Assembly: GCA_963665545.2 (NCBI GenBank)
Contig: CAXXKZ010000004.1
Span: 806,001 to 870,000, forward strand
Direction: 5' to 3'
DNA: 64,000 nucleotides
From: G963665545 sp963665545
GTDB taxonomy: Bacteria > Pseudomonadota > Gammaproteobacteria > Xanthomonadales > SZUA-36
In this document: piece after piece, positions 62,781 to 64,000 of the stretch
How positions within the stretch are numbered: position 1 is the first letter of the stretch
Layout of the letters: the number at the start of each line of letters is the position of its first letter
Translations under genes and position numbers: made by a program
The notes under the pieces: model-generated
Database searches by the model: none
Told to the model about the DNA's origin: nothing
What the model saw: only the letters and a program-made list of their open reading frames with translations

Positions 62781-64000
62781 ATGGACTCCGTGCCCATGAC
62801 CCCGAAGCTCACCTGCTCTCAAACACTCGGCCTGACACTGTGCTGCCTGCTGGCCTGTTCCATGACTCACGCCCAACAGCCGTTAAATCGCGCCGACGTG
62901 GAATCTTTTTTTGACGAGGCCTGGGCAGAGTCCATGCACCAGGATGGCCTGGTTCCCGGCGCAGTCGTGACGGTCGTTGAGGACGGCAACATCATTCTTA
63001 ACAAAGGCTATGGGGTACGCGATACTCACAGTGGCGCCGCGGTCGACCCCGGCACTACACGGGTTCGCATCGGCTCAACCAGCAAGCTGTTCACGGTGTT
63101 GACGGCACTGAGCCTGGTCGATCAGGGAAGCTCGAGCTGGACACCGATGTGAACCAGTATCTCAAGGTCGCCAGACACCTACGAATCAAAGGTGACAGTC
63201 CGAACGCTGTTGTCGCATCTTTCAGGATTTGATGCCGGCATATCGGGGTATATGGTTTCGGACAACAAAAACCTGGGCATCGATGCTGCCGAGTACCAAC
63301 GCCGCCTGCGCAGGGTACGACCGGCAGGGCGAGAACACGGTTATGACAACATGGGTCTTGGGCTGCTCGGCCACATTGCCGGAGAGGTCAACGGCACCTC
63401 TTTCTCCCAGGCCGTGAAACAACACGTTCTACAACCGCTGAATTTGCCAAACACCGCCATGGGGGTGCCGGACCGCCAGTTGGAATACCTCGGCGCCTGC
63501 CACAGCTGGAATGATCAGAAAGAGCCTGTGCAATGCAAACACAATTTCATGCGTGAAGTCTTCCAGGGCGCAGGCGACATTTCCACCACGGGCGCCGACA
63601 TGGCGCGCTTTATGACCGCGCTGCTTGATCACACCTGCCTGGACGGCCGCTGCGTGCTGAAGCCTTCCACTTATGCTCAATTCACAGATATGAATCAAAA
63701 CCGTGTCCACGCGCAGGCCAAAGGCATGGGGTTCATCATTTATGAAAAGGAATTCGCCGGCCGCTTCGCCATGGGTCATGATGGTGGTCAGGATGGCTTT
63801 TCCACCATAATGACCCTGTTTCCCGATAGCGGCACTGGTGTGTTTATCAGTTTATTTTCCTATCCGGGGATACCGCTGGAATTTAATCTTTCGACCGTGC
63901 TGGACTTCTTCGGCCGAGGCCAGCTTGTGGATACCTATGGTCCTGCCAATGTGGCTGTCGGGGCTTTTGCTGAAAAATTCATTCCCTTGAGTACAGCAAG
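62781..64000 (+). pseudogene. Class C beta-lactamase-like serine hydrolase, frameshifted; runs off window
   Basis: A signal peptide (LGLTLCCLLACSMTHAQ) is followed by serine-hydrolase motifs: Ser99-x-x-Lys102 in IGSTSKLFT, Tyr-x-Asn in HGYDNMGLG and HDGGQDGF for the third element. Near 63130 one base is missing (GGAAG should read GLY-LYS-LEU), and near 63170 one is extra; between them only the shifted frame reads LELDTDVNQYLKV. The two lesions compensate, so most of the protein returns to the original frame, but TGA 63150-63152 stops the uncorrected reading. It hydrolyses beta-lactams, D-peptides or esters. The C-terminus is outside the window. Confidence 0.8.

Noticed and set aside
1..64000. 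tRNA or rRNA genes
   Set aside because: I found no cloverleaf-like T-loop/anticodon combination outside coding regions. A tRNAscan search would be decisive.

Overview
The window is a 64 kb stretch of moderately GC-rich chromosome, gene dense on both strands. It most likely comes from a heterotrophic, probably aquatic gammaproteobacterium. The support is family-level only: a TonB-dependent receptor, the NtrC/NtrY-like pair, OruR-type AraC regulator, FadB/thiolase fatty-acid oxidation and DUF2950/DUF3300 genes. No rRNA, tRNA, CRISPR array or recognisable transposase was found, so the species cannot be named.

Layout. 0-3 kb: the end of a sulfotransferase, then acetolactate synthase with its small and large subunits transcribed divergently instead of as an operon. 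3-12 kb, minus strand: FabH-like ketosynthase remnant, Wzm/Wzt-type ABC exporter, MFS remnant, sulfatase remnant, a three-gene copper module (exported protein, multicopper oxidase, cupredoxin) and an M55 peptidase. 12-19 kb: a small membrane peptide, ECF-like sigma factor and membrane partner; an exported amidohydrolase; a lipid desaturase/methyltransferase/VOC group; a DUF2950-DUF3300 pair. 19.3-20.3 kb: no gene, but a nested inverted-repeat element. 20-22 kb: small membrane and conserved proteins. 22-28 kb: a MacB-like ABC transporter facing a sigma-54 response regulator/kinase pair, with a good sigma-54 promoter in front of the transporter. 28-38 kb: a fatty acid or steroid side-chain beta-oxidation block (acyl-CoA dehydrogenase, three SDRs, CoA-transferase/racemase, FadB-like, thiolase) ending at an AraC regulator. 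38-44 kb: hydroxylase, TonB receptor, TIGR03032-like protein, TPR-sulfotransferase. 44.7-52.3 kb, plus strand: a seven-gene set (PuuB-like oxidase, GFA, MOSC, two COG1233 oxidoreductases, a GcvT-like folate protein, a PIG-L deacetylase) that looks like an oxidative demethylation or amine-degradation pathway. 52-64 kb: tannase family esterase, PhoD, cysteine synthase, an NTF2-AraC fusion, SSS and NCS1 transporters, and a serine hydrolase running off the end.

The dominant oddity is gene decay. At least a dozen genes carry nonsense codons, frameshifts or internal deletions, often several in one gene, while neighbours of 500-850 codons are intact. The damage is clustered by gene, which fits real pseudogenes better than random read error, although single indels in base runs remain ambiguous. 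The strongest candidates for something undescribed are the nested hairpin element at 19.6-20.2 kb with its shared hairpin design (seen again at 42.3 kb), the 44.7-52.3 kb catabolic cluster, and the small-peptide/sigma/membrane-protein triad at 12.6-13.9 kb.
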